Source: Actinomadura geliboluensis (GTDB taxonomy: Bacteria; Actinomycetota; Actinomycetes; Streptosporangiales; Streptosporangiaceae). From it: a DNA stretch of 64,000 nt. The DNA lies in NCBI RefSeq assembly GCF_005889745.1, contig NZ_VCKZ01000004.1, positions 1 through 64,000 of the forward strand, written 5' to 3'. Below are positions 1-8,839 of the stretch, one piece after another. Position 1 is the stretch's first letter, and each line of letters begins with the position of its first letter. The position numbers were made by a program, and so were the translations under genes. A model generated the notes under the pieces. That model ran no database searches. It saw nothing but the letters and a program-made list of their open reading frames with translations, and was not told the origin of the DNA.

Positions 1-166
1 CGCCACCATCCACCACGTCGGCATCTACTACGGCTCGGGCCGCATGATCCACGCACCCCACACCGGCGACGTCGTCCGCATCTCTCAATTCACCGGCAAC
101 CCCTACCGCGAACGCCAATACATCGGCGCCACCCGCCCCATACCACCGAGTTCCACCGAAACCTGA
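1..166 (+). CDS. NlpC/P60 endopeptidase, C-terminal fragment (5' end outside window)
   Basis: Reading from base 2, the frame gives about 54 residues and ends at TGA 164-166. It contains HHVGIYYGSGRMIHAPHTGD, the His-containing second half of an NlpC/P60 cysteine peptidase; it closely matches HHMGMYIGNGKMVHAP in the gene at 27316-28359. The family cleaves peptide stems of peptidoglycan. The catalytic Cys and any signal peptide lie upstream of base 1. An excisionase-type HTH gene follows about 280 bp downstream, so this could be the lytic transfer protein of an integrative element, but that is inference. Confidence 0.8.
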   Translation, partial: ATIHHVGIYYGSGRMIHAPHTGDVVRISQFTGNPYRERQYIGATRPIPPSSTET

Positions 167-449
167 CCGGAGTCCTCCACTTGCATCATCACGGGAGTTC
201 GAACCGTGACACGCACGCCACCAAGACCCCTCGCGCCCCATGTCCCCCGGACTCCAGCCACCAGCGTCCGAAGAGAACGCCCCGCCACCGAAGAAGACCA
301 AAAGCCCACCGCCGGGCGGGCCGATCCGAGCCTGCAGCTACGGCGGCGACTGCCAATCCACAGCCCCCTCGTCCTGTCCGCTCAAGGTCGCATCGACTTC
401 CTGACCTTCCTGTTCCGACGACAAGTCTCATCCCCATGGAGGCCTGACC

Positions 450-650
450 ATGCAGCCCCTCAAACACTCCGACCTCGCTGAACTTCCTGCCGTCGTCGAC
501 ATAGTCACCGCTGCGCGAGCTCTCGGCCTTTCCCGCACCTACGCTTACCAACTCGCCAAGAACGATCGATTCCCCTGCAAGGTCATCCGCATCGGCACCT
601 GCTACCGCGTCCCCACCGCCGCCCTCCTAGCACTTCTCGAAGCCTCGTAG
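450..650 (+). CDS. Excisionase/AlpA-type helix-turn-helix protein
   Basis: A 66-residue protein. The segment VTAARALGLSRTYAYQLAKN is a MerR/AlpA-like winged HTH, followed by the IGTCYRVPTAALLALL wing and helix typical of small excisionase-family DNA-binding proteins. A good ribosome site (GGAGG at about 438-442) precedes ATG 450. Such proteins usually act as Xis/AlpA recombination directionality factors or small activators on integrative elements. No integrase is visible here: the next 830 bp hold no convincing gene, so the element may be truncated. Fold assignment is confident; role is inferred. Confidence 0.75.
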   Translation: MQPLKHSDLAELPAVVDIVTAARALGLSRTYAYQLAKNDRFPCKVIRIGTCYRVPTAALLALLEAS

Positions 651-1484
651 CGCAGAACAGGAACACCGGTTCATACGTACAACCCATGCCAGTTGCAACG
701 AAAGAGGACTCCGCGCACAAGGAACAGGGCGGCAGGCGCACAGTACCGCTGCCCTGCTTGTGTTGGCTGACGTAGGCGGGCTGCAAGCTTCGAAACCCCG
801 GCCGCCATGTGCTTTGAGCCGCCAGGTTGCGTAAATCGCCGCGAGCGAAGTCAGCTGAAGGTTCCGTTGCTCAGTTTGGTTGATTAGCCCGGGCGCTGGG
901 CGGACTCGCCATCGTCACAGTCACGATCGAGCGCTCGCATCTCAGCGAGCGTGTCGATCTGGTAGGTGGTCCGGCAATCCCATCATGGCCCGGAGGGCGC
1001 AAAATGACCCTCGCGGGCTGGCCAGTGAGGAGCGCTTCAATGAGTGCGTCAGGGGAGCGGCCTGCGCCAGGGCCAGCCTGGACAGCGAACAACTGGCGAA
1101 ACTCGCCCCTAGTTCGGACTTCACCCGGCTCACGAAGACGCCACGTCGCTGGGGGTGTTCGCCGTGTCGGGGCCGGCTCCAGGCGCACGGCGGGCTCGAC
1201 GAGGGCTCGACCCAGGTCCACTGTTACAAGCTTGGGGGTCCTGACCTTGCAACACGCTCAGACGTCGTGCTCGGTCCTGACCGCCATCAACGCGTGACAA
1301 ACCATCGCGCGTCATCCACCTTGCCCGGCGTCTCGCTGTGCCGCGCCGGTGCTTGGCTCCATGGCATATCGAAGGTCGCCAGAGCGAGCCGTTCCCCGCC
1401 GATGGCGGAGGACGACCGGTCCCGTACTTCTCCAAGCGCGCTAAACTCCGGCGCGCTGGCCGGTGGGGAGGTCATTCTTGAGTC
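651..1484. other. 834-bp stretch without a convincing gene
   Basis: Open frames exist on both strands (for example 880-1488 on plus, 871-1221 on minus). None has a ribosome site, a recognisable domain or normal amino-acid composition, and the plus frame runs into the next gene without a credible start. It follows an excisionase-like gene, so it may be the eroded remains of an integrase region. I see no specific motif that proves this. Confidence 0.4.
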
Positions 1485-2705
1485 ATGACACAGCCCAACA
1501 TCCGCTCTGGACACGACAAGCAGTCTAAGAAGATCACTGCAGTCACTCGGCGCGACGTCTTCGACTACCTGCGCGGGTTGGACGATTCGTGGTGGGGGCG
1601 GCTGGCCGAGATCGGGTTCCTGGAGAGCCTGTATGACTTGGATGCCCTGCCGTCGAACGACTCGCGATACGCGACGGCACGGCGTGACATCATCCAGCAC
1701 CGGGTCAACAACTACGATTGGGAGGATGACTGGGTTCTCGAGGACCTCCGGTTTCAGCTTACGGACGGACCAGATGAAGTGCTCCTGGCGTTCCTGGCTC
1801 GGATGGTCCATCCCGAGGTGCAGTCTGACGTCGACCGGGCGACTCGGCAGGTTGACGAACTGAACCGGTTGTTGGCGCCGGACGGCTGGGCGCTGCGAGC
1901 CCATGAGTTCCTTTCCGGCCGACCGATCTATGCGGCGGTCCCGATAGGCCATGCCGCTGGTCCAGTCATCCCCCTGCCGCTCAGAGACGACGACGCAACA
2001 AAGCTCGATCTCGTCCTCGGTCAAGTCCATTATCAGCTTGGCAATGATAACCAGAGAACCGCTCAAGACCTGGTCCGCGCCGCGACCCTCGCCCTTCGCC
2101 GCGACGGAGGCTTCTTTCACCCGGTTCCCGATGACAACTGGAGAGCTGATACCTATGAAGCTGTCCTGACCGTGGAAGCTGAGCTTGTCTCCGATTTCAC
2201 TCCGTCGGTGACCGACTCGGTCTGGCGAAGCCTGGCGAGTTTTCTCCACCGCCTCCAACGCGAAGACGTCCAGTCTCTTGTGGTCGAGCCCAGCGTCCCT
2301 TCACTTCCCGACATCGGCCCCGACTGGCGCAAGAGCGCCGCAAGTTCTGCCTCGACTCCGACCAATCAGGGCCGGCGCGAGAGGCAGATTGGTGACGGCC
2401 ACCCTAGCGAGGACGGGCTATTGTTCGGCAGTAGGGCTGAACTCGTGGTCTATCAGGTCCTCAAAGAAATTCAGCGGGAGGGCCCGCCCCAGAACGCTAT
2501 CGCCATCCTTCCCTTGCCGAGTGCAAAACTCCGTGACGTCGGCGTACGCAGCCCTGACCTCGTCGTCATCGGCAACGGCCGTGCCGTCGTTATGGAAGTC
2601 GATGGCCCGCACCACTACGCCCGTACCCGTAAAGCCGACGATGAGGACCGGGACCGGCACTGGCTGCGCTGCGGAATCCAGACGGTGCGCATCGCCTCCG
2701 AGTAG
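1485..2705 (+). CDS. AbiJ-like protein with C-terminal PD-(D/E)XK-like nuclease domain, prematurely stopped
   Basis: 406 residues. Residues about 20-110 (WWGRLAEIGFLESLYDLDAL, LPSNDSRYATARRDIIQH, YDWEDDWVLEDLRF) match the AbiJ N-terminal domain 3 of abortive-infection proteins. Residues about 325-406 look like a DUF559/Vsr-type nuclease fold (SPDLVVIGNGRAVVMEVDGP followed by a D/R-rich helix and CGIQTVRI). The TAG at 2703-2705 interrupts the frame right after VRIASE. The same frame continues for another 23 codons to TGA 2775-2777 and encodes the amphipathic helix MLKERLREDLTRTL, the usual end of such domains. The gene is therefore probably a recent nonsense mutant. Phage-defence role is a family-based inference. 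Confidence 0.7.
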   Translation: MTQPNIRSGHDKQSKKITAVTRRDVFDYLRGLDDSWWGRLAEIGFLESLYDLDALPSNDSRYATARRDIIQHRVNNYDWEDDWVLEDLRFQLTDGPDEVLLAFLARMVHPEVQSDVDRATRQVDELNRLLAPDGWALRAHEFLSGRPIYAAVPIGHAAGPVIPLPLRDDDATKLDLVLGQVHYQLGNDNQRTAQDLVRAATLALRRDGGFFHPVPDDNWRADTYEAVLTVEAELVSDFTPSVTDSVWRSLASFLHRLQREDVQSLVVEPSVPSLPDIGPDWRKSAASSASTPTNQGRRERQIGDGHPSEDGLLFGSRAELVVYQVLKEIQREGPPQNAIAILPLPSAKLRDVGVRSPDLVVIGNGRAVVMEVDGPHHYARTRKADDEDRDRHWLRCGIQTVRIASE

Positions 2706-3058
2706 ACCGATGACACCGCCATGTTAAAGGAGCGTCTCAGAGAGGACCTGACCCGCACACTCATTCCGCGCCGCTGACCAACAGGTTGCTTGCCGAAAAG
2801 CGTAGACCGGCAAAAATATCCTGCTTGGTGGCGAGAGAGTGGACTGGCCGGGAACAGGCAGAGTAGTCCGCTCAGTTCGCGAAGCGGGCCGCCCGGGATG
2901 GCGTATCAAAGAGATGTCAAAGTCGCGGCGTGTGGCCACGTGTGTCGAGTTGCTGTGGTACATCGTTGATTCGGACGCCAGTGCGCTTGGGGGGTTAGAC
3001 CAGGCCTTTGGGTGACTCATTGAACAGCGCCCACCATACGGGATAATTGGGAGGGTTC

Positions 3059-3751
3059 GTGGTTACTTGGGGTGGAGTTTTGGGGCGGCGGCCCACTCGC
3101 CTGGCTGCCGTTGCGGCGGTGGTCGGCTCGCTGGCCCTGTCAACCGCCACCTCCGCTTCCTCCGCCGCAGGCGACGAAGGCGTGAGTCTCGCGACCCACT
3201 GGCCGACGGAGCGGCACGACGTCAGCTTTATTGCCAAGTTTCTCCCTCATCACCAGGTGGCTGTGCAGATGGCCAGGGTGGCTGGGGAGCGGGCGGCGGA
3301 AGAAGAGGTTCGTCGACTGGCCTCGCACATCGTAGAGGTGCAGACCCGCCAGATCGGCCAGATGCGGGCCTGGCTCAGAGAGCGCAGCGCCGAGCCGATG
3401 CCGGCCCCGGCTCCCGTCCGGAAGATGGATCAGCAGAACCTGCGCATGCTGCGCGAGGCGCGCGGGGCGCAGGTCGACCGGCTGTTCTTGATACTCATGC
3501 GCATGCATCATTCCCAGGGCATCTCGGAGGCGGCCGACGAACTCCAGCACGGTCGGGATTCGTTCGCCACCAAACTCGCCCGGACCGCTAAAGAAGACCA
3601 TCTCGGCGAAGTAGCCGAGATGAACCGGCTGCTGACGCCGTGTACGGGAGGACCGAGTAGGGCGGGCGGACGTCTCGACACGGTCGAGGGAAAGCTGCCG
3701 GGAGTGCGTCAGGCGCTGGATATCTCTTGCAGGCCGAGAACCGGACGGTGA
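3059..3751 (+). CDS. Secreted DUF305 (ferritin-like) protein
   Basis: About 230 residues. The Ala-rich N-terminal signal segment (RLAAVAAVVGSLALSTATSA) suggests export. The body shows two DUF305 repeats: DVSFIAKFLPHHQVAVQMAR and, later, LFLILMRMHHSQGISEA, each with the His-His pair typical of this four-helix family. DUF305 proteins often sit beside copper-handling genes, as the second copy at 11572-12189 does; their biochemical function is not settled. GTG 3059 was chosen because GGGAGG at 3049-3054 lies just ahead; a TTG at 3047 is in frame. The C-terminal 30 residues are unlike the family. Confidence 0.8.
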   Translation: MVTWGGVLGRRPTRLAAVAAVVGSLALSTATSASSAAGDEGVSLATHWPTERHDVSFIAKFLPHHQVAVQMARVAGERAAEEEVRRLASHIVEVQTRQIGQMRAWLRERSAEPMPAPAPVRKMDQQNLRMLREARGAQVDRLFLILMRMHHSQGISEAADELQHGRDSFATKLARTAKEDHLGEVAEMNRLLTPCTGGPSRAGGRLDTVEGKLPGVRQALDISCRPRTGR

Positions 3752-4116
3752 TCCTGACGGTGTGCCACGGCCTCGACCCGAATCCAGGATCTTGGCCTGC
3801 TCGGAGCGGCAGACAAGCGGCTGGAAATCGCAGACGGCGACGAGCGGCATGAACGGATAGGCTACGGCGCCGGGTAAGTGTTCACAGCACTGCACGAATG
3901 ATCTGACGTGCACGGCCAGAAGGTGATCTGGTCAATCATTCGGAGTCGTCTCCGAAGTCGGTGGGACGTGTTGTCCACGAGCCCAGAGGCGTTCCATGGC
4001 GGGCCCGCCGACCTGCGATCTCGCGTGGGGCGCCAGTGAGGCCGAGACCGCAGGGCCTGGTATCGGGCTGGCAGGTCGCGCCTAGGCACGGATGGTCCAC
4101 GCAGATGCGGTTCGTG
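3752..4116. other. Intergenic region between convergent genes
   Basis: 365 bp between the DUF305 gene (plus) and the amidase gene (minus). Small open frames are present but lack ribosome sites and family motifs. I see no strong hairpin or operator. Confidence 0.4.
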
Positions 4117-4905
4117 TCAGCGGAGCATCCTGGAGGAGACGACCTTGGCGACGTCTCTGCGCAGGCTTGGGAGCGTGGGGGCGAACTTGTAACCGCAGCA
4201 GTCTGTGTCGTTGAACTTCATGTGCGGGACGATGGCCTCGTACGGGTCGAGGTCATACTGTTCGCACAACCAGGCGCAGACCTTGACCAGGGAATCGCGT
4301 AGGCGTTGCGGAGGCAGAACGGTGTTGTAGGTGCCTTCGCACTCGATGCCTACTGTGTCGGCGTTCGCGCCTCTCACATGCGTGCCGACTACCATCTCGC
4401 CCCGCTGGGCGGCCTGGAGGCTACCCGTACGTCCCTCCAGGATGTGGCCTCCCCGGCTGATGGTGAAGTGCTGCCCGGTGTCGCCCCATCCTCGACCTTT
4501 ATGCGCATTCTGGATGGCGCGCGCGAGGCGCTGGGCCCGCGCGAGCGAGTAGTCATCGACGTTGTCGGTGAAGGTGTGATGGACGACGATGTACTTGGGA
4601 GGACGCCGGCGGACGGCCGCGGTCCTCTCGGGCTTGCCGGCCCCCCACTCCTTTGTCGGGTGGATCAGCGGAGACTTGGCGGACGTCTTGCGTGCGTTAC
4701 CGGAGGTGGGAGATCGCCTGCCATCGGGCACGCCCGCCTGGCTACTCGAGGCGGCTCGTTGAGCTGTCCGCTCCGGAGGCGAACCCCGCATCTCCTGGAC
4801 GCCGAATGCCGCGCCGGCTGCGAGGAGGCCGCCCAGCAGGAGAGCTCGGCGAGGTACGGCACCGCCTGTGGAGTCGTTCGCGCGGTGTCGTCCGTCGTAG
4901 TTCAT
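4117..4905 (-). CDS. Tat-exported N-acetylmuramoyl-L-alanine amidase (PGRP/Amidase_2 fold)
   Basis: 262 residues. The N-terminus has a twin-arginine signal (PRRALLLGGLLAAGAAFG), then a Ser/Pro-rich linker. From about residue 100 the zinc amidase domain appears: YIVVHHTFTDN (first His ligand), GWGDTGQHFTISRGGHILEGR, VGIECEGTYN and VPHMKFNDTDCCG, with the second His and the Cys ligand as in T7-lysozyme-like amidases. It would cut the bond between MurNAc and L-Ala outside the membrane. GGAGG lies 7 nt before ATG 4905. A c-di-AMP riboswitch lies about 390 bp upstream on the same strand; whether one transcript links them is unclear. Confidence 0.9.
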   Translation of the reverse strand: MNYDGRHRANDSTGGAVPRRALLLGGLLAAGAAFGVQEMRGSPPERTAQRAASSSQAGVPDGRRSPTSGNARKTSAKSPLIHPTKEWGAGKPERTAAVRRRPPKYIVVHHTFTDNVDDYSLARAQRLARAIQNAHKGRGWGDTGQHFTISRGGHILEGRTGSLQAAQRGEMVVGTHVRGANADTVGIECEGTYNTVLPPQRLRDSLVKVCAWLCEQYDLDPYEAIVPHMKFNDTDCCGYKFAPTLPSLRRDVAKVVSSRMLR

Positions 4906-5296
4906 CGGAATTCCTCCGAGGGGGCGCCCGACGGCGTGGCCAATGTCGTATGAATGGCAGGCCGAAGGGCAGGCGGAACTCGCCGCCTGTGGTCAACTGG
5001 GAATAGTGCGGGCACGGATGCATAGCGGTCTGCCCACCCCGGCTATGGCCGTGGACTCGAAAGGGCGCCGGTAAACTAGTTGCGCACGTGCACGCCATGA
5101 AGAAGACGCTGTATCAGCGGGCCGCGAGATCGTCCTCATCAAAGGACCGGATCCAACAGAACCCGTTTCTCTGCTGACTTCCGGTGTTCTTCGCTGTGGC
5201 AGGTCAGCTGCTAGGACGGTTTGCCGATGGGGAGTCAGGCACAGGGCGGCCGACGACTGGGGGAGCGTACTGCCTTTTCACGCTTTCTCCTCTCCT

Positions 5297-5455
5297 TGAC
5301 TGCCTACCGGGTTAGCTGACGGGTTCGGGCCAGGAGCAGGCCCTACCGCGACTCCGGTCGCGGATTCACCCCAAGAAGGATGGGTCCCCGGTTTCCAGGG
5401 CGTCGGGCGCCATGGAATTAGGCGTTCGGACGGTCGCCTCTGGAGCGGCGTTCTC
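5297..5455 (-). promoter_or_regulatory. ydaO-type c-di-AMP riboswitch without an obvious target gene
   Basis: On the minus strand this contains the conserved blocks AACCGGGGAC, GGGGTGAATCCGC, CCCGAACCCGTCAGC and TAACCCGGTAGGC in order. They match the riboswitch before the hydrolase gene at 28359. It is followed by GGAGAGG and a GTG (5278) that opens only about 25 codons before a stop, so the original coding sequence seems lost. The next intact minus-strand gene is the amidase, whose start is about 390 bp away. Confidence 0.8.
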
Positions 5456-5678
5456 CGGCCGACTACTAGGCAAGTTAGTACATGGAGCTCAGTGGATCCA
5501 AGTCGGCAAAGGTAAAATTCAATAATGATCTACGTGGCCCGATCCGTCTGGGGTCGCGTCTTCGCCTGTGGGTGAGGCGGGATCGGGAGGCGCCTCAAGG
5601 GGTGCGGGGCACTGGAGTTCCGCCAAGGTCGACTTGGCTCAGCCCTGAAGGCGGCATACGGGATTTTGCCGGGGCCTC

Positions 5679-5697
5679 GTCCTACAGCTCGTAGGAG
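5679..5697 (+). promoter_or_regulatory. Class B BlaI-type operator (GTCCTAC-N5-GTAGGAG)
   Basis: A 19-bp dyad with one mismatch to the CTCCTAC-N5-GTAGGAG form seen at 13325, 28539, 45951 and 57358. It ends one base before ATG 5698 of the DUF6153-like gene, so a repressor here would block both transcription and access to the start. Confidence 0.65.
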
Positions 5698-6180
5698 ATG
5701 ACTACAGTACGTGATGTGCAGTTGACGCAACGTGCTTCAATGAGGAGTGCCTCGCCGTCGGGTGGCGGCCTATCACTCCTGCTGATCACGTTGTCTGCGC
5801 TCCACTTCGTGCTGTGCCTGCCTGGTCTGCACTCCGGAGCACCGGCCGGGACGGTGGAGCACAAGGTCTTCGCCGTCGCCCTCGGTTCCTACACCGACGG
5901 TCAGATCGGTAACGCGGGCGGAGCATCCACGAAGGGTCTGCCCCCGGAGTCGCATGACGACTGTGGAGACTCGACGGCTCTCCCGTCCGAGGGCAATCGG
6001 GTCGTGATGCTTCTCATCGCCGCGTTCCTCGGACTCGCCGTCCTCTTGGTGAGGGGAGAGCGAGATACGGCAGCGATGTTCCTGCGGAGCCTCCGCACCG
6101 CGTTGCGTCGACGATGTTTGTCGCCGAGCTGCCCTCACGGGGCCCGTCTCCTGAATCTGATCTGCCTGGCGCGGCTGTGA
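5698..6180 (+). CDS. DUF6153-like small membrane protein, copy 1
   Basis: 160 residues with a transmembrane segment near residues 27-45 (LLLITLSALHFVLCLPGL), a hydrophilic external loop, a second segment near 103-118 (MLLIAAFLGLAVLLV) and a C-terminal tail ending LLNLICLARL. This two-segment plan with a Leu/Cys-rich last ten residues is shared with 12261-12704 and 20672-21172. Function is unknown; the family tends to accompany DUF305 and copper genes. The ATG abuts the class B operator, leaving no room for a normal ribosome site, so leaderless translation or a later start (ATG 5740) is possible. Confidence 0.65.
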   Translation: MTTVRDVQLTQRASMRSASPSGGGLSLLLITLSALHFVLCLPGLHSGAPAGTVEHKVFAVALGSYTDGQIGNAGGASTKGLPPESHDDCGDSTALPSEGNRVVMLLIAAFLGLAVLLVRGERDTAAMFLRSLRTALRRRCLSPSCPHGARLLNLICLARL

Positions 6181-6328
6181 TCGGCCGGGTTATGCGTCCG
6201 CGCCGATGAAGAGAAGGCGGAGCACGACGTCCTCCGATCTTCACCCTCGGCATGCCCGCTGAGGGATGTCCTCGCGGCCGCGCCGCAACCACATCCGCGC
6301 TGTTGAGCCGTGCCTTCAGGAGAGAACG

Positions 6329-7459
6329 TTGGACGCGATCGACCTGCACGTCCCAGGGCCTTCAAGGAGCCTTGGCTCTCACCCGAAAACGCGAGCCGGT
6401 ACCTGCCGGTCGCCTGCTCGCATGGTCGGGGACACCCCCGTCCTGTGGATTCCGGATCTGACCGGACGGAGCCCGAACGGCTTCTGGGCCAAGATCGAAG
6501 GCACGAACCCGGGCGGTATCAAGGATCGTCCGGCCCTCTATATGGTCGCCCGCGCCCGGGAACGTGGGGATCTCGTCCCCGGGACGCCGATCATCGAATC
6601 CACCAGCGGCACGTTCGGGCTCGGCCTGGTACTCGCCGGGATCTCTTACGGCCATCCCGCCACCCTCGTCACGGACCCGGGGATGGAGCTGCTGATGATC
6701 AATCTGCTTCGTGCGCACGGCGCCACAGTCGACGTGGTGACGGAGCCCCATCCCACCGGGGGCTGGCAAGAGGCCCGGCGACGACGTGTCCAGGAACTTC
6801 GAGAACGGCAGGGCGACGCCTACTGCCCTGACCAGTACAACAATCCCGACAACGTCGCCGCCTACGAGGGACTCGCGCTCGAATTGGCTGGTCAACTCGG
6901 CCAGGTGGACGTGCTCGTCTGCAGCGTCGGCACCGGAGGTCACAGTGCCGGGACCTCGCGGGTTCTGCGCCGGATGTTCCCGGAGTTGCGGGTCATCGGG
7001 GTCGACACCGTCGGGTCCACTATCTTCGGGCAGCCAGCGAGGCCGCGGCTCATGCGCGGACTGGGAAGCAGCATCTACCCGCGCAACGTGGACTACGCCG
7101 CGTTCGATGAGGTCCATTGGGTCGCGCCTGCTGAAGCCGTCTGGGCCTGCCGGGAACTCGCCAAATCCCGGTACACCACCGGCGGGTGGAGCGTGGGGGC
7201 GGTGGCGCTCGTGGCCTCATGGATGGCCCGGTCAGGATCGGGACACAACAGGATCGCGGCCGTCTTCCCCGACGGACCTCAGCGCTATTTTGCGACGGTC
7301 TTCGACGACGAGTACTGCTCCCGCCACGACCTGCTGGGCACCGTCCCTGGCGAGAAGCCCGATGTGATCAGGCATCCCGCCGAGCGCGAGGTCACCCGGT
7401 GGACCCTCTGCGCCAACGTGACGGCGCCGGCCGGAGCATCCGCGGAGGCCGCGCTGTGA
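6329..7459 (+). CDS. PLP-dependent cysteine-synthase/SbnA-type enzyme
   Basis: About 376 residues of fold-type II PLP enzyme. [10 protein letters not shown] is the substrate-entry strand; [16 protein letters not shown] carries the Schiff-base Lys; [20 protein letters not shown] is the Asn/Ser-Gly loop; [17 protein letters not shown] is the phosphate-binding Gly loop. Such enzymes catalyse beta-replacement on O-acetyl- or O-phosphoserine-type substrates. The product here is not predictable; SbnA-like synthases make non-protein amino acids. TTG 6329 was chosen for the AGGAGA 6-7 nt before it; ATG 6424 is the alternative. The stop overlaps the start of an MFS transporter by 4 nt, so the two are translationally coupled. 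Confidence 0.8.
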   Translation: MDAIDLHVPGPSRSLGSHPKTRAGTCRSPARMVGDTPVLWIPDLTGRSPNGFWAKIEGTNPGGIKDRPALYMVARARERGDLVPGTPIIESTSGTFGLGLVLAGISYGHPATLVTDPGMELLMINLLRAHGATVDVVTEPHPTGGWQEARRRRVQELRERQGDAYCPDQYNNPDNVAAYEGLALELAGQLGQVDVLVCSVGTGGHSAGTSRVLRRMFPELRVIGVDTVGSTIFGQPARPRLMRGLGSSIYPRNVDYAAFDEVHWVAPAEAVWACRELAKSRYTTGGWSVGAVALVASWMARSGSGHNRIAAVFPDGPQRYFATVFDDEYCSRHDLLGTVPGEKPDVIRHPAEREVTRWTLCANVTAPAGASAEAAL

Positions 7460-8748
7460 GGGCGACATGGTCCCAGCTGTGGTCGTTCGACCGTCCGGTC
7501 CGGCTGCTGATGGTCAATCAGCTCACCATCAACCTGGGCTTCTACATGCTGATGCCCTACCTGGCCGATCACCTGTCCAGCGATCTCGGATTCGCGGCGT
7601 GGCTCGTCGGCCTGACACTGGGCGTCCGCAACCTCAGCCAGCAGGGCATGTTCCTGATAGGAGGAAGCCTCGCCGACCGGCTCGGATACAAGCCGATGAT
7701 CCTCACGGGTCTGGTACTGCGCACGGTCGGGTTCGTCCTGCTCGGGATCGCCGACGCGTTGCCCCTCCTGCTCTTGGCTTCGGCCCTCACCGGCCTTGCC
7801 GGAGCCTTCTTCAACCCCGCCGTGCGCGCCTACCTGGCTCGGGAGGCCGGAGAACGCAAGGTCGAGGCGTTTGCGGCGTTCAACGTCTTCTACCAGCTGG
7901 GGATCTTGGTCGGGCCGCTGATCGGGTTGCTACTGGGCGGCATCGCGTTCCAGCTCACCTGCATGGTCGCGGCCGGGCTGTTCGCGGTGCTGGCCGTCGC
8001 GCAGGCCAAGGCGCTCCCAGCCCGGCGCGGCACCCGCGCCGGCGCCGGCGGTTCCGTCGTTCGGGATTGGCGGACGGCGCTGGCCAACCGTGCCTTCGTC
8101 CTGTTCTCCCTGGCGATGATCGGCTCATACGTCCTGAACTTCCAGGTCTACCTCGGGTTGCCCATCGAGGTCCGCCGGGTGACGGGAGGGGAGCTCGGCG
8201 TCACCCTGCTCTTCGTCGTGTCCGGTGGCTTGGCCGTGCTGGGACAGGTGCGGATCACGTCCTGGGTCAAAGGACGCTGGACGTCGGCGCAGGCTCTGGT
8301 CCGGGGGCTGGCGTTGATGGGGCTGTCGTTCCTCCCGATGGGACTGGCCGCCGTCCTGGTGCCGGCCACGGCGTCGCTGCCAGACGGACCGGCAGGCTAT
8401 GCGGTGGCGATTGCACCCATCTTGCTGAGCACCGCACTGCTCACGCTCGCGACCATGGTGACGTACCCATTCGAGATGGCCACCATCGCGGCGCTCGGAG
8501 GTGACGAGTTGGTCGGTACCTACTACGGCCTCTACAACACGATGTCTGGCATCGGCATCGCACTCGGCAACATGCTCACAGGGGCCGCCCTCGACGCGGG
8601 CCGTGCCATCGGGATGCCCAGCCTGCCGTGGCTGGCGCTCGCCGTGGTGGGCATCGCCTGCGCCTTGGCCATCCGTACCCTCGCGCGCGCTGGACGGCTT
8701 ACTCCCATCCGTGAACGTCCGCGCGACCGCGTCACAGCTTCCGGTTGA
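7456..8748 (+). CDS. MFS transporter coupled to the PLP synthase
   Basis: 430 residues with about 12 hydrophobic segments. The cytoplasmic loop [20 protein letters not shown] is the MFS signature A. GTG 7456 overlaps the synthase stop (GTGA), so the pair is one operon. The likely job is export of the synthase product or a related amino acid, which is inference from the coupling. The C-terminal tail is Arg-rich. Confidence 0.85.
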   Translation: MRATWSQLWSFDRPVRLLMVNQLTINLGFYMLMPYLADHLSSDLGFAAWLVGLTLGVRNLSQQGMFLIGGSLADRLGYKPMILTGLVLRTVGFVLLGIADALPLLLLASALTGLAGAFFNPAVRAYLAREAGERKVEAFAAFNVFYQLGILVGPLIGLLLGGIAFQLTCMVAAGLFAVLAVAQAKALPARRGTRAGAGGSVVRDWRTALANRAFVLFSLAMIGSYVLNFQVYLGLPIEVRRVTGGELGVTLLFVVSGGLAVLGQVRITSWVKGRWTSAQALVRGLALMGLSFLPMGLAAVLVPATASLPDGPAGYAVAIAPILLSTALLTLATMVTYPFEMATIAALGGDELVGTYYGLYNTMSGIGIALGNMLTGAALDAGRAIGMPSLPWLALAVVGIACALAIRTLARAGRLTPIRERPRDRVTASG

Positions 8749-8839
8749 GATACCACCTCAAAACGGTGTGAGGCGGCGGGGGCACGAGGTGTTGAATTGT
8801 CCAGCCACAGCGCTGTACTAGTCACCTTGAGAGGCACGA

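Noticed and set aside
880-1488. Open frame of 202 codons on plus, and overlapping minus frames
   Set aside because: No ribosome site, no domain, abnormal composition and overlap with the next gene's start.
7186-7455. Longer start for the MFS gene
   Set aside because: It would overlap the PLP synthase by 270 bp; GTG 7456 gives the usual 4-nt coupling and MFS N-terminus.
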